Assembly (NCBI GenBank): GCA_023897205.1
Contig: JAHWDD010000010.1
Coordinates: 1,922,001 to 1,986,000, forward strand
DNA: 64,000 nt
Source: Exophiala sp. HKRS030
Lineage: Eukaryota > Ascomycota > Eurotiomycetes > Chaetothyriales > Herpotrichiellaceae
Direction: 5' to 3'
Shown: positions 23,391 through 34,836 of the stretch, one piece after another
How positions within the stretch are numbered: the stretch's first letter is position 1
Layout: each line of letters starts with the position of its first letter
Position numbers and translations under genes: made by a program
The notes under the pieces: generated by a model
Told to the model about the DNA's origin: nothing
Seen by the model: only the letters and a program-made list of their open reading frames with translations
The model's database searches: none

Positions 23391-23436
23391 GCCTTGCCTA
23401 GCCCTCAGACGCCTCAACCATTTACGTAGTAGTTAG

Positions 23437-24046
23437 TATCGGCTGCAACACGCTAACAGCCAATCCACCACCTCTGGTCCAATCAACCATTTCTTAGCGC
23501 CTGAGGCTCCAAATCCTGTGTCAACCTCTCTCCAAGCCCGATATACCACCAATACATTGATCGCGGGGTCCGATACCTCTGAAGATGAGCTGGCCTGCGA
23601 TGAGGTCACACCGGTCAAGCGTCTGAGGCCTACTACAGCGCAGAATAACTGGGACAATGGCCCAAATGTCAAGCCGCCAGGCGTCGACGCAAGCCGCAGT
23701 CGCGTGCCCAGGCCTCCAGAGCTTTCGGGAAGAAGTGTTGTATACGGCGAAGTGGGAATTTCTAGGCAGTGGGCATGGTGCGTAGAAGAGCCCACCTCTG
23801 TTCGAAAGCTGTATGTCCTTGACAGTCTATGCGCAGTCCTGAGCACCCTGAGCATTCCAGAAAGCATGCCTTTTGAGGTTAAAGGTAGACTCTCTGCGCT
23901 CCGACTCCAGTTGCTTCTTGGGTGAGTGTAAGTAATATCACGTGATTAGCAACCAACACATTTTTAGGCAGCCGATGGGCATCCACGCAGTAGCGGAGGA
24001 GACTTCTGTGTTCAGAAAATCATCACAACAATGGCTGACAATTTGA
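23437..24046 (+). CDS. Possible exon pair of an orphan gene
   Basis: An open frame runs from just after a TAG/acceptor-like site near 23436 to 23921, then a GTGAGT...TTTTTAG intron (23922-23967) leads to a short last exon (GQPMGIHAVAEETSVFR) ending at 24046. The frame contains SDTSEDELACDEVTPVKRLR, a polar probably nuclear segment, and a helical C-terminus (LSTLSIPESMPFEVKGRLSA). No ATG starts the frame, so an upstream exon or a truncated start is implied. I do not recognise it. It may be a fragment brought next to the casein-kinase pseudogene. Confidence 0.35.
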
Positions 24047-25250
24047 TAAGTTTAACGGGCAAGAAATGTGGAATCTAACCGTTGGTTTAATTTACTGGGC
24101 TTGTGTGCTCAAGGCTGATGAAGGTCACGCCTCGTAGCGTGCTGCAAGCCACAAGCAAGTGGAAGCAGTCTTCGCCAATCGTTTACACCAGAAGTGAAGG
24201 AATTGGAAGGATAAGAAAGTCGGAAACGCCCGCAGAGGTTGGGTACAGGAGATCAGAAAACAGTGCAAGTTCAAGGATGGATGAAGTAGGCACTATCAAA
24301 ACGCGCCTCGTAACTGAATCATAGCGGACTCATGGCGTTCCCGCACATCGCGACCATCACGCGCTTGATAAGTCCTACAATACCCTTCGCGCGTGCCCCA
24401 TTGTAGCGAGCCATTCTTTCTTAGCATAGAGCGAGATTTGGCGTCCTTGCACCGTTTCTGGTAGTCCCAGCCCCCTGTTAAAATGAGACGTACCGTTATT
24501 CTAACCTAAGCAGCCTAGCCTTGTCAGCAAATGAAGGTCTCAAAATGGGCCAGGTGACCTAAGGTGTGGCCTCTATCGGCTCTCGTCTCCAAAACCCACC
24601 AGAGTGTTTTGTACCCATTTGAAAACCATGGCAGTGTACTTCTCAGGAGTGACCTCAACCAATGGCCCAATAGCAGCAGATCTTGCTATTGGTTGTAGCA
24701 CGATAACCGGTGATGCAATTGCATGCCATATGCCAGCCTTAGGCTCCCATGTTGTGATATACATTATCAAAGTGTCGATTGAGGAGGAATTAGAGCTTGC
24801 CGATGTGATACGGGAGGAGTCATTCCCACAAAGATCATCAACCGAGAAGGCAGGTTCCGGCAAGCCACATTTGGTCAGAAAGATGCATATGTCCACTGGA
24901 TCACTCAAGTAGACCGGCGAAGTGAAAGCTTAGAGACTCGATATCACACTCGTTGTGTTGTACCTAGACAGCTGGGCCACGTCTTGTATCCACCTGGGTA
25001 TCTGGGAAGTATAGCTTGCGCCATTGACGGTTTAGTATAAGCGTAGTGGGCTGCAGATTTGGGCAAATGGTGTAGCAGTTGCATGGCGGTCGAGTGTGAC
25101 CTCGACCAAGTCACCTGGGCAATACATCGTGCGTGGCATGTAAGTAATATGGTGACATGCCAGCCAGATACATCAGTCGTAGAGTCGTCACTATATAAGG
25201 CCAGTGCGGAGCCTTATTTACTGGAAATACAATAGAAAACGTTATTAGCC
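24047..25250. other. Gene-poor region
   Basis: About 1.2 kb. The only notable frame is on the minus strand at 24573-24908 (112 codons, WEPKAGIWHAIASPVIVLQP); it has some protein character but no family. A TATATAAG element at 25192-25199 probably serves the next gene. Confidence 0.4.
25192..25199 (+). promoter_or_regulatory. TATA box upstream of small zinc-ribbon gene
   Basis: TATATAAG lies about 52 bases before the ATG at 25251, a typical fungal TATA distance. Similar boxes precede other small genes here (ATATAAG near 29030; TATAA near 37706). Confidence 0.45.
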
Positions 25251-25481
25251 ATGCCGCAAACACACGACTCCAAATGCCCTTTTTGTGGGAACGATAGACA
25301 TCCAAACTGGAAATGTCCGACAAGTGCAGACCAATTTAGACCCTGTTGTGGGCATATAAAAACATGCCCCATATCAGAAGCAAAAGTACGACGAAATATT
25401 GTCAGCAAGAGGACGAGAAAGCGACCAAAATCAAAGCATGGTCGAATGGAAACACCTTGTCGTGATAATGCTCGACCCTAG
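25251..25481 (+). CDS. Small zinc-ribbon-like protein, 76 residues
   Basis: Single exon. The N-terminal half has CPFC, then KCP, then RPCCGHIKTCP, an arrangement of six cysteines and one histidine that could bind one or two zinc ions. The C-terminal half is basic (RRNIVSKRTRKRPKSKHG). There is no signal peptide, so it is intracellular if real. It resembles in plan the genes at 34,837, 37,864 and 40,754. The family is unnamed to me; the TATA box at good distance supports expression. Confidence 0.55.
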   Translation: MPQTHDSKCPFCGNDRHPNWKCPTSADQFRPCCGHIKTCPISEAKVRRNIVSKRTRKRPKSKHGRMETPCRDNARP

Positions 25482-25656
25482 AGATTTTTCTGGACAATCG
25501 ACATGGAGATGATAGTATGGGTATCGCCTAAGAGGCTCCGCTGAATTGCATTCACACCATCAAACGACCGACATGATGTCCCGGAGGAGAGGAAAAGGCT
25601 CAAAGTGCATCAATGGAGAACGATGGACATGATAATTGCGAATAAGACGAAGGGAG

Positions 25657-26025
25657 CTATTGCGAATTCACCAAGGGAAAAAGGAGTGATACTCTAATCG
25701 CTGTCTGGAAATGGGGAAATGAGCTGGCCATCACTGCCACAGAGCCCTCTCTCCCTTCCTCACACATTCGGACTAATGGCGACAAGAGGTTCGAGGATGG
25801 GGAACTAGTAATAACTCTGAACATGGCGATGGTCTTAACCACTCTCTCTTCTTCCAAATCCAGTAGGACTAAGAGCGTACATTTAGTCATTTCCTGAAGC
25901 TTGTCCCTAAGCATTATCACCACACTTTTGGTGCCCCTTTCCACAGCCACGAATATCTCTCCACGACCAAGATGCTCAATTGCTTCTAGACGGGTGTATT
26001 TCTTGCTAGCCACACTTGTCGTCAC
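25657..26025 (-). pseudogene. Truncated second kinase of the tandem-kinase gene (copy A)
   Basis: Directly after the stop of the upstream kinase, in the same frame, the sequence reads TRLEAIEHLGRGEIFVAVE, then SVVIMLRD, then LDLEEERVVKTIAMFRV. It matches the second kinase of the copy at 50.5 kb (LEHCGRGEMVSAVDK, VVTIKIIHKDG, RKEERVIETVALFGV), a STE20/PAK-like N-lobe. The similarity ends after MFRV; the catalytic lobe is absent. This is the decayed downstream half of an originally two-kinase protein. Confidence 0.65.
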
Positions 26026-27168
26026 CTAAGCCAGATGATCAGTATGCGTATCCACAGAGTACGCAAAATAATTTCGTAATTGCTCTGCAGACCACCGATC
26101 TCCTGGTCGAGGCGAGAGGCAGATAGTGACCATGGTTCTGTACCAGCTAGGGACATTTACAGGAAGGATTCCCGTGTTCTGACGCTGACCATCTTCCGAT
26201 CCGGGACCCTGGCTTGCCAGAGCCCGCAGAACCAATCCTAACTGGTAGAGGTCCGACTTTTGCCCGGTCAAGTCAATACCTGGCAGATTTTCCATCTCTG
26301 GAGCAACCAAATGTCCACCAAGACCAAGTCGATCAAATCCCGCAAGCATCGAGTTCTGATTCTCGTCCAAGAGGATATTCTCAAGAACCAGGTCGCCGTG
26401 TATAAAGCCCGCCTGGTGAACCTGATGAAGACTGCAAGTAATCTGCCAAGCCCATCGTATGCGATCTTCCCAAGGGACAGGATATTGGGAAAGAAGTTCA
26501 TCAACCGTGCCAGTGCCAGTATTGTTCATGAGAAACCCTCTGACAAATTCGCCGGATTCGTCCAGCACAATTGCCCGTACTCGCACAATCCCGGCCGACG
26601 CTTCAAGAGTGGCTAGAACTAAGATTTCATAGAGGACCCTCTGTGCAGATTGATAGAAAATGGCCTTGTAGAGACTTTCTTTGTTCTCATGTCGAACCTT
26701 ATATGTGAGGCCGGAAACCAGGGAATCCACAATCAGCTCACTCTCGCGAACTTCTGATATCTGAATACCTGCTTTATCGAAGATCTGAGTAACCTTATTA
26801 TACTCGGGATATGATCCTGTTTCCTCGGTATCTTCACTTATAAAAAGATGAAGTCTTCCGTCAATTGTTTTGATACGGAGTTTAGTAATCATATCGACGA
26901 ATTCAACGGTATCCAAATCCTTTTCGATGCTTTCGCGGACTAACTCGGCCCTGAGTGCATCGTCTTCAGTCTCCTGTAAATCTTCCTCCAATGAGCTTAA
27001 TTCTGCTTCGTCAATCTCCCAACAGATAGCTAATCGACGGAGGGTGAAGTTGTCAAGGTAGCTGACAAACAGTTTTGTTTGCCCGCTATCAAGGACCCGG
27101 CTAGAATGGTGGACCCAAATGGGTGGGGAACGAGTTTGTGCCATTTCTGAAGAGGCTGTTCTCTCCAT
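26026..27168 (-). CDS. Protein kinase-like protein, first half of tandem-kinase module (copy A)
   Basis: A single-exon frame of 380 residues. Residues 30-125 are a helical and strand region unique to this family (FTLRRLAICWEIDEAELSS). The kinase fold follows: ESLYKAIF (probable ATP lysine), LVLATLEASAGIVRVRAIV, GFIHGDLVLENILLDE in place of HRDxxxxN, LAGFDRLG in place of DFG, VAPEM, SDLYQLGLVL, and a final PGDRW. The catalytic Asp and Asn of the loop remain but the DFG Asp is not in place, so activity is doubtful. A paralogue lies at 49.96-51.5 kb. An in-frame TAG separates it from the kinase-2 remnant downstream. It is head-to-head with the gene at 27,585. Confidence 0.75.
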   Translation of the reverse strand: MERTASSEMAQTRSPPIWVHHSSRVLDSGQTKLFVSYLDNFTLRRLAICWEIDEAELSSLEEDLQETEDDALRAELVRESIEKDLDTVEFVDMITKLRIKTIDGRLHLFISEDTEETGSYPEYNKVTQIFDKAGIQISEVRESELIVDSLVSGLTYKVRHENKESLYKAIFYQSAQRVLYEILVLATLEASAGIVRVRAIVLDESGEFVRGFLMNNTGTGTVDELLSQYPVPWEDRIRWAWQITCSLHQVHQAGFIHGDLVLENILLDENQNSMLAGFDRLGLGGHLVAPEMENLPGIDLTGQKSDLYQLGLVLRALASQGPGSEDGQRQNTGILPVNVPSWYRTMVTICLSPRPGDRWSAEQLRNYFAYSVDTHTDHLA

Positions 27169-27584
27169 ATGTGAAACTTGGTGACGGAGGAGAGAGACGG
27201 GGAGATTCTGATTTATGTAGATCTAAAGAGTTTACTATATCCTGAGCAGAATTGATTCTATACTCCATACCTTGTTACCTCTTGAGGAGCAGAGCCTCGA
27301 ATACTGGTATTGATCTGACTTCAACTAGTGCTTGGCCGCAAGAGGGTGTGCGAAAATATCGCCTGACAGCCTCACCGGTTTCGTAATGCATATGGAAGAA
27401 AAATTCAGGGGCTGGGTTTGATACGCTAAGTCGCGATGACTGTCCTGTGGGTCGAGTCGCGCCGACCGTATCTTGAGATGTATGTCAAGGATCTGTTGCA
27501 TGTTAGGCTGAGCGCGGTTGTTGGCTGGCATTCGTGGCGACTCGCGCCAGTTTTGAAGATATTGAGGGTGTTGACCTCCTCCCC

Positions 27585-28150
27585 ATGTTCCATGAATGTT
27601 ACCATCCCCATGAGGCCCCGTCCCAGGAACCATCAACTTCCTCTATCTTACTTCCAGTCGAGCCTGTAAGGAATATGAATCAAATTCCAGCGGCAAAAGG
27701 AAATCTGCCGCGCCCAAATTACCTCCAAGATCATCGGTCATTTTCCGAAAGGTACACCCTCTCCTTGACGATGTTGCTTTCTTGGTCTGACTTCACAGAG
27801 CAATGGATTGTGAGCGGCTACGAAGAATTTATCAGCAGGTCATGCCTGGTGGCCGTGCTCAGGGATATCCAAAAAAGGATAAAACTCCAAATCAGCCTTC
27901 TGGATCCTCTCCCCTAGGCAAAGGCCCACAAAAAGGTGTTGATACAAGCAACGCCCTTCAAGAGGAGGTCTCACGTTGTTTGAGAGAAGATGTCCCGTGC
28001 ATGTCTCTCCGGCGTCCGAATGGATCTCGATTAGCACGCGAGTATTTGGCGAAGAGAAAAAAGACATCCATCAAAGATGGCAGAGAAACAATACGTATTT
28101 TTCTGGATGACCCATCTTTACCAAACAAAGGGAAGATGCCTTTGAAGTGA
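27585..28150 (+). CDS. Orphan basic protein, 172 residues (module gene, copy A)
   Basis: Exon 1 is 27585-27751 and exon 2 27799-28150, joined by a 47-nt GTACAC...TTCACAG intron that keeps the frame. The protein starts MFHECYHPHEAPSQEP, has a polar middle, and ends basic and helical (LRRPNGSRLAREYLAKRKK, IFLDDPSLPNKGKMPLK). No domain is recognised and there is no signal peptide. A decayed paralogue lies at 48,504-48,960 with the same exon layout, which supports the gene model. It is divergent from the tandem-kinase gene, as a two-gene module. Confidence 0.55.
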
Positions 28151-29100
28151 GAGAGGTTGGTGGTCAAAGAGGCTCTAAGATCAGATAGAAGCATAAGTCT
28201 TGTGAACTAAGAACAATGTTTTTACCTCCAACTGCTTAATCATTACAAAGTTCTCGGGCCACTGCGTGTCCATCTCTCCTTGATTCATCTTATATCCGGA
28301 ATCCTCGAGGTTTGGTTCTACTCAGAGCTTTTAGCTTCTTACTTTAGTATACACTAGCATAGGATCCCATCACGGGTCTTCTTCGACAGTCAGAACAAGC
28401 AATTCTATGGTTTACTAAAGATTGCTCTTTTGTCAACGAGATGTTAGCAAAAGCTGCAGCGCTTTACTGGATAAGCTATCGTGTGCTGCCTGGGTATAGG
28501 TCTATGACTCACAGCCTCTGGGTGAATGTGCGAAAAGTTCAGGGGGTTACAGAAAGGTTATAGATTATCACCACTGGCAGATCAGAATGCTTTTGGCTCT
28601 CATTCGTCTGCCTTACTTAGGCGGATTACCTAATGGTGGACCTCTTTCGTCGCGAAACCTATGATTATTGATTCTAGCATGCCGGTAAAAACGAAAGACG
28701 GCGAAGGAGGAAGACCAAAACTCAACAAAACTCTGTAAGCAACAAATTACAATGCGGCCAGCGAAGTTGACTTCGAGCTTTCGTTGCAGTGGCATGCGGT
28801 GTAGGGCTCTTGCGATCAGGAACACGGCACGTATGAGCGCTTTGGTATCCGAGAAAGCGCAGCCAGTCTCATTCGTTGGTTGATTTCTTCGCTCGAAAAT
28901 GACGATGGAACCTTTGGTCCTCATTGACCGGCACAATGCTGCAATATGAGACCCCACCTGTTTTGGATCGTGCCACTGCGCATAGTCGGATGAAACCATT
29001 TTCCATGACAACACGCAGGCTTCGGTCGATATATAAGACTACTGTTGTCAGCAACATCGTCCTCCCAAGTCTTTCTCTTCCCATATCGATCATTAACACT
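28151..29100. other. Intergenic region
   Basis: About 0.95 kb. A minus-strand ORF at 28613-29014 (133 codons) lies here but has no motif and overlaps the promoter of the next gene. An ATATAA box is at about 29031-29036, 65-70 bases before the next ATG. Confidence 0.4.
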
Positions 29101-29648
29101 ATGGAAACCCTCTACATTCACGTTGAGTGGAGTCCGGCACTATGGTGCCCTCCCAAAGTTTCATTTAGTCACTGCCTGCGCTACGATATCATCAGCCTTG
29201 CAAAGCTACGACCCGTCAACCTCGAATACAGTCAGGTCATGCTACATGACGCGATTGGCATCTTGGTGGACATCAGACGTTTCCTTCCTCCCCGACCCTA
29301 TATCGATTCAGCCCTCACAGAAGCTAGAATTATCGCGCAATCCTTCATGTTTCATTGGGAGCAGGACCCCGAATGAAGCTACAAATATTTGAAACCCACA
29401 CGTACAATGCAGCGGCACGACTATATTGGAGGGTGAAGCTAGCCAATCTAGCCGCGTCGAAGGCTATCTCACACTATCTGGCGGACGAAGTCGTGATCTT
29501 CATTGAGATTGATACAAACCACAGGTTGACTTGTTCTTGGCCGGATATTGGTTCAACCCTCGCAAACTTGCCGACACAAGGCTCTGTGCTCAATTTGTCC
29601 ACAACTCCCCATCGACTCCCGTTCAGGATCAGTCTTGAACAGTCTTGA
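29101..29648 (+). CDS. Orphan protein, about 182 residues, one frame break
   Basis: A TATA box 65-70 bases upstream precedes the ATG at 29101 (METLYIHVEWSPALW). The first frame ends at a TGA immediately after a run of four C (29367-29370, ACCCCGAATGA). The next frame continues with protein-like sequence (MKLQIFETHTYNAAARLYW, HYLADEVVIFIEIDTN) to a stop at 29648. One added C gives exactly 183 codons, and the context CCCCGA is the same as the breaks in the CLPTM1-like and FHA genes. No family is recognised; the protein seems a mix of helices and strands. Confidence 0.45.
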
Positions 29649-31577
29649 CTGTTGTCAAGTGAATCGTCATGTTGGAAGAAACTCTACAGTGGCTGCAAAG
29701 CATCTGTCCCGGTGAATTCTGGACAAGCAACCATGGAACCTAAATCTCAGCGCAGTGTACAACACTGGGGACCGGCCCAGGCTGCTATGGCACGAGGTAC
29801 GGACAATGGGATACTTTTGGTTGTAGGCCAATGTTTCAAACCGTATTCAGGATATGCGACTCCAAGATGGCTTTGGCCAAGGTCGATTTTTCATACTTAC
29901 TCTCCAGTCGTCCACTCAGAGATGTAGTCGTACACAACACTTTTGTCAATCGAAGAGCTTTACCGATATTTTCAGAATCCCTTTTAATGACAAACTCCTG
30001 CTGACCTGGTCGGCTCAGCCCCCTCTTTATCATCAAGCGTAAAATCTGGCGTGAGAGAGTGCGCTGGCTCAAACAGCCTTGTCTACTCTGCCATGGTCTC
30101 CTCCTATGATGTTCTTTCAGATTACCAACCTTGTAAAAGCTGCTGATTCCTTTCGAATCGATTTCTTCTCCTCCACGCCGTAGTAACTCGTGTACAATCT
30201 TCTGATCGCGGCGCATTGGCAGTCTTGCTGTAGGCACAATCCCCAAGAGTAATTACTCTGACCACATGAACTACACTCAACTCCGCCAGAAGGAGGCAGG
30301 TGTGTTGGATCAACCCCGCGCCGGGTTCCAGAAGATACTAAACAAGCTCTTCAAATCCTCCTTGTCCAAGCGACTGATATTTCTCTCCATCTGCGACCGC
30401 TGAGGCTATTGCGGATAAAGTGAATACTAATAGCTGTAATGGTTCCGGGCCATGCAGCCATGTGGATTTGCCACTACGGCATTTACACAACGGCTTTCGC
30501 AGCGTGCCGGAAGTTGCTGTACTTGCACTATATCCATTTTGTTAGCTAGATAGGTATAACCTCACGGTCCCTACTCCTCAAGCGGACGAGGGAGAGGGAT
30601 AGATAGAAATATTTTCTCTAGTCGACACGCATGTCTGCTATATCAGCTAGGGCGTATAATGCACTAGGCGACTGCCTGCACTGTGGAAAATCATTGAAAC
30701 ACCCCATCCCCAAGTACTGTGAAGGTATTCCTTCGCCTCGTACCCTAGCGTCCTGTATATCGAAAGCACGTTGACCTGAAATGATAAACGCCATGAAATA
30801 GCTCTCCGAGAATGGTCCAGATGACATGATTTGTTGTTGTGTCTGACCTGTCTAGTATAGACGCAAAGGCTCAACTGCGGTATGATATAGAGGGAATCCC
30901 GTTCAGTGGAACTCAGGAGGATCTCATCAATTTGTAAAAGCTGTATCTTGGGATGGCGAATGAACAAAGTGTCAACTATCGACATTCTCCATCACCAATT
31001 CCTGCAGCCTGAACCCCAGACCTACCCTGTTGAGGAATGTAGCGGATCATGGCTTTCCTCATTATCAGGGTACGAGCGGGAAGATTCTGTTGGTTGTATA
31101 AATTGAGCTCAGTGAGCTTCAGCAAATTAAGACCACATGGGTCTTGGATTCTGGAGCCGTTCTATGAGGAGCCGCTGTGTTCGCTACGAAATCTTGGGCC
31201 CAGTGTTATGAGGCTCTAGTTCTTCGCGGAGGACTTAATCGACATATTATAATGTCGTTACGCTTCGATATTTTTTTCAGATTATTGGAAAACGCCATCG
31301 GAAGTCTGAAGGAACAGTACCAGGAGTAGGTTTAAGTACATACAACAGTCATACACAACTCGGAAGGGTGCACTTCAACAGAAAGTCTTCGGAAAGCAGT
31401 GGGAAAATGATATTTGGGCAAATATATTGGATTCGATGCTACTATCGATCCCACCCACTAAAGCCGCATCGTCGATCAATGCTTCTGTCAATGCCAGAGA
31501 TGTTTGATCTGATCAACTTTGTCTTTCCTGCCCACGGTTGTTGGAGGAATTTCTCATTCTCTCATCTGTTATTGCAT
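29649..31577. other. Gene-poor region with one block shared with 48 kb
   Basis: About 1.9 kb without a supportable gene. The minus-strand ORF 29836-30246 (RDQKIVHELLRRGGEEIDS) has protein character, and its 5' part (30147-30215) is similar to 48064-48122, where the frame is stopped. A longer minus-strand ancestral gene is possible. Confidence 0.4.
30147..30215 (-). repeat. Short block shared with 48,064-48,122
   Basis: The plus strand here (CCTCCACGCCGTAGTAACTC...CAATCTTCTGATCG) aligns with 48,064-48,122 (CCTTCACGCCGTAGTACAGTC...CAATCCTCTGATCG). Translated on the minus strand, this copy reads RDQKIVHELLRRGGEE while the 48 kb copy reads HDQRIGHDC then a TGA. It is part of the wider similarity between the 25-30 kb and 48-51 kb regions. 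Confidence 0.5.
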
Positions 31578-32152
31578 CTAGCACTGCACCAGACTTTGGT
31601 CCGGTTGGACGCAGACATTGGCGATTATTGTCTTTTTGTTGAAGACCTCTCCACGGTCGGCGCATTCGCCACAATTGGTTGCGATTACTACAGTGGCTCC
31701 AGCGCAGGTATTTTGGATCACAACATCAAAGGTTTGGTCATTGTCGACGAATAAATTAGAACCAACTGGGAGCGTGTCGGGCTGCGTTAATGATAAATGT
31801 GAGTAAATTTCGGCGCCCTAAACATATCGGAAAGACGACGGCCTGGTAGGTCTGTAACAAGGGATCGGAAAGCACTTACAAAGGTGAATTGGGCAAAGAC
31901 ATTGCCCCTGTCAATTTGCGTAATGGATATCCGACCACAGCTGGCGTCGGCTAGCAGCGTGATCGGGTCACCGTCACCGAAGTCTCGGTCACTCGAGACT
32001 TCGCTCCCGTCGAGCTTGTTCCCAAAAAGGACACTGAGGAGCAATGGGTTGTTGGCTTCGCGAGGCGATAGGCCAGCGATGATAGGACTGGCCATGATGA
32101 TACCAGCTGAGGCAGCCAAAAGAGAGGCGAAAAGGGTAGACTTGATAGGCAT
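31578..32152 (-). CDS. Small secreted cysteine-containing protein, 170 residues
   Basis: Two exons: 32152-31880 and 31817-31578, with a 62-nt GTAAGT...GTTTAG intron in phase 0. The N-terminus (MPIKSTLFASLLAASAGIIM then ASP) is a clear signal peptide. The mature chain has six cysteines: one in ADASCGRIS and five in the second exon (QNTCAGA, TNCGECADRG, NVCVQPD and the C-terminal VQC). The second half looks like beta strands (FDVVIQN, ATVVIATN, KTIIANV). A TATA-like element lies about 160 bases upstream on the minus strand. I do not recognise a family; size, secretion signal and cysteines fit a candidate effector or other small secreted protein. No toxic activity can be claimed. Confidence 0.7.
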
Positions 32153-34836
32153 GTTTGTTAGCTGATGGAAAGAAGCACCTTGGAAGGAGATAGAGATGTT
32201 TTCAATGGCGCGGGACAATCTGTGTTGCGTGAGATATGGCGGCGGTGAAAGACTTGTTGGGAAAGAACTGTTTGCTGAGTTGATTTCAACTTGACGTGTT
32301 GTCACCTTCTTTATATGCATTCGCTATACTCTGATCTTTACCTCTCAGTACCCGAGTCGAGTGAGAGCTAGGTCTGTCATTGAATGTTCTCCAAATTTCA
32401 TTTCTAGCGGGAATGACGAGATCTGTAACCTCCATAGTCACAGAATGCGTGGCTTAGTTATGTTCGACGTTGGGTTCATGCCAGTTTCATATGACGAAAG
32501 AGGTATCTTTAGCGTAGACCCCGTTCAATTAGAGTTATGCTTAAGCCAAATAAGTAAGTAGCCAAGCCACGGACAGACGCTTTATTGCAGGCAGAGAAGA
32601 CATCCATACATATATGGTAGTATAGGAAGTCTCACAGAGGCCTAGCAACTTCAGAAGTGATTCGTCCACTAGGGCTATTTCTGCATTCCTGGGCCATGTT
32701 CCGGCCATAGCCGACGTGTCCGTATAAACATTGAATGGGAAAATACCCGAGCTGTTAATCATATGTATCTAGGATGGCGATGGAGAAGGCACCATCTTCA
32801 TAGATAGTCTGTGACCTACTGTTTAACCTCAATTTGGAGTCTGGTGGTTTCAAAGCTCCAATCCGGGACGCTGCCGAGTTCTAGCGCGGTACTGCTGTAA
32901 TATTGCCCTTCTGGAACAAGTCTTTGAACACAATTCTGCTAGTTAGAACTTAATAGGCAGTCAGTCAATCATCAAGCGGAGTTCGGACGTCGGAAAAGAT
33001 GGGGGTTCCCACTTCATCGAAACGCGGTCACGGTTCCGCAGAACTCAAATCTGACGATGTGCAAGGCAACGGCGTCAGCCGCATGCCCTTATTGGATTCG
33101 CTATCCCGTATACATAAATGACGTTACATCGAGCTTACCTCCCTAGCAGCTCTGGCCTCGTCTCGAAAGTCATAGTTGTTACAGAGTACCTCCCTTCCTG
33201 GGCTAAGTGTGCTGAAACCAGGATGTCACGTGCCTGTGCGCCAAGCCGAGGCAGTTGCCAAGAACCCTCGATCACGGAGTACGGAGTAGAGAGTCATTCG
33301 CCCCCTGCGAACTGAGATAGCAACAACAACGACTCATTGCAAGCGGTTTGAGCGTTCCTCCTTAGGCAATGAGTTGACTGTTCTATAAATCATAGAGTAT
33401 ATTCGAGAATATGACGCGCTACAGTCGATCCCCTTAACATAACCGGCTTATCTACGGCGGAACTCTTAGCGCCTTTAATTATTACTTAATCTGCTAACTG
33501 GCTGATGCAGGTACTACCTGAGGCAGGTACGACCCACGGCCGCTTGAGCTGCAGGCCTTGGCATCCTTGACAACAACTTTTGCACAGGTGCATATTCGAC
33601 TTCAATCAATCTCTCCGTGGCACGCTCCTGTTCTGCAAATTTCCATCCCTACGCTCAACTTTGCAAACAAGGCGAACAGTTCATCTGTGCACTCAGAATG
33701 GTTGCCAGAAGGTGGCGCAGCATACTTGGACTGCACCGCTCCGCCTAATGCCTAGTGCCTAGTGCCTGATGCATACCGCATTCTTTCTCCCTTTTTTTGT
33801 GCGTAGATGGCACAATACGATGTCTCAATATAAGGCGAAAGACAATAGTGCCCGTGCTACCAAGATGATATCGCCTTGGAACTTATCTCGCACGTCGGTC
33901 ATCAGTCTTACAATTTATGAAACCCATTGTTTGCCTTGCTTTTCGCACAAAATGTCTCCTTCAATGCTAGTCAGCCAACAGGCAAAAGAATGTGGCTCAG
34001 TCGCATAAAGCCCTGTTCTCCTTACAAGGCATCTTTTATCCTACAGGCTTATCGACCATGCTACCTATCAACTGTGGCATCAATTATTCGCTCACTCAAC
34101 AGAGGTCACTGGTGCCTGCCTAGCCCGGCCAGATCAATTCCCGCGAGTTGCCCCGTCATATGTATCAGCTCAGTAGTCGGAGGTTGTTTGAGCTTCCTAC
34201 TATGTTACCGCAGAGTAACCGCACATGTCGATCGTCGACAGTTGGTTCACCATTCAATCCATCCAGGCAATTGTTACTTAAACAGAGATAGTGCAAACTG
34301 ACACAGCCCGACTTGGAATTCGCACTGATTGTGTAGTGTTTCGAGACCAAGAACAGGAGACCTTGAAGCAGTCAGCTACCAGCTTCTCGATTAACGACTT
34401 ATGTTGAGCAGTCTGGCAAGACATGGCTATGCCCGCCATCTGCCAAAGCAGACTGCCTCGTATTTTTGTTCAGACGACCAATCCACACATGCCTCACAAG
34501 TTCAATATCAAGTCATTCCAAGGCCACTGGACTCGATGGAACCATACACTAAGACCTGAGAGCTTCTTGCTGAGATTGCATTGAGCACTGCCATTCCACG
34601 TTCAATAATCCATGTTCGGAAAACTAGTTATGCATCAATCATTGGTCGCTTTGCTTTATCCAACTCATCCTACCAATTTCCTCTCACAGCCCAGATGCCA
34701 AATATCAAATTCCGGAGCCTTTGCACATGATCATGAAACGCAGACATGGAAAGAGTATATGTAACAGCTGAGCTTCCTATCTTTACTTCTGCACATCTTT
34801 CCTGACAGCCAACACTACAACACTTTCATTTTCGAG
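32153..34836. other. Long gene-poor region
   Basis: About 2.7 kb. I see no gene. The 33,380-33,560 part is AT-rich with TA-rich words, possibly old transposon sequence, and 33,275-33,290 carries ACGGAGTACGGAGTA. Short direct repeats of TGCCTAG occur at about 33,748-33,765. Confidence 0.5.

Noticed and set aside
28613..29014. 133-codon minus-strand ORF
   Set aside because: No motif, and it covers the TATA box and promoter of the plus-strand gene at 29,101.
33380..33560. Transposon gene remnant
   Set aside because: A TA-rich stretch with stops in all frames; no transposase or reverse-transcriptase motif can be read, so only noted as possible old repeat DNA.
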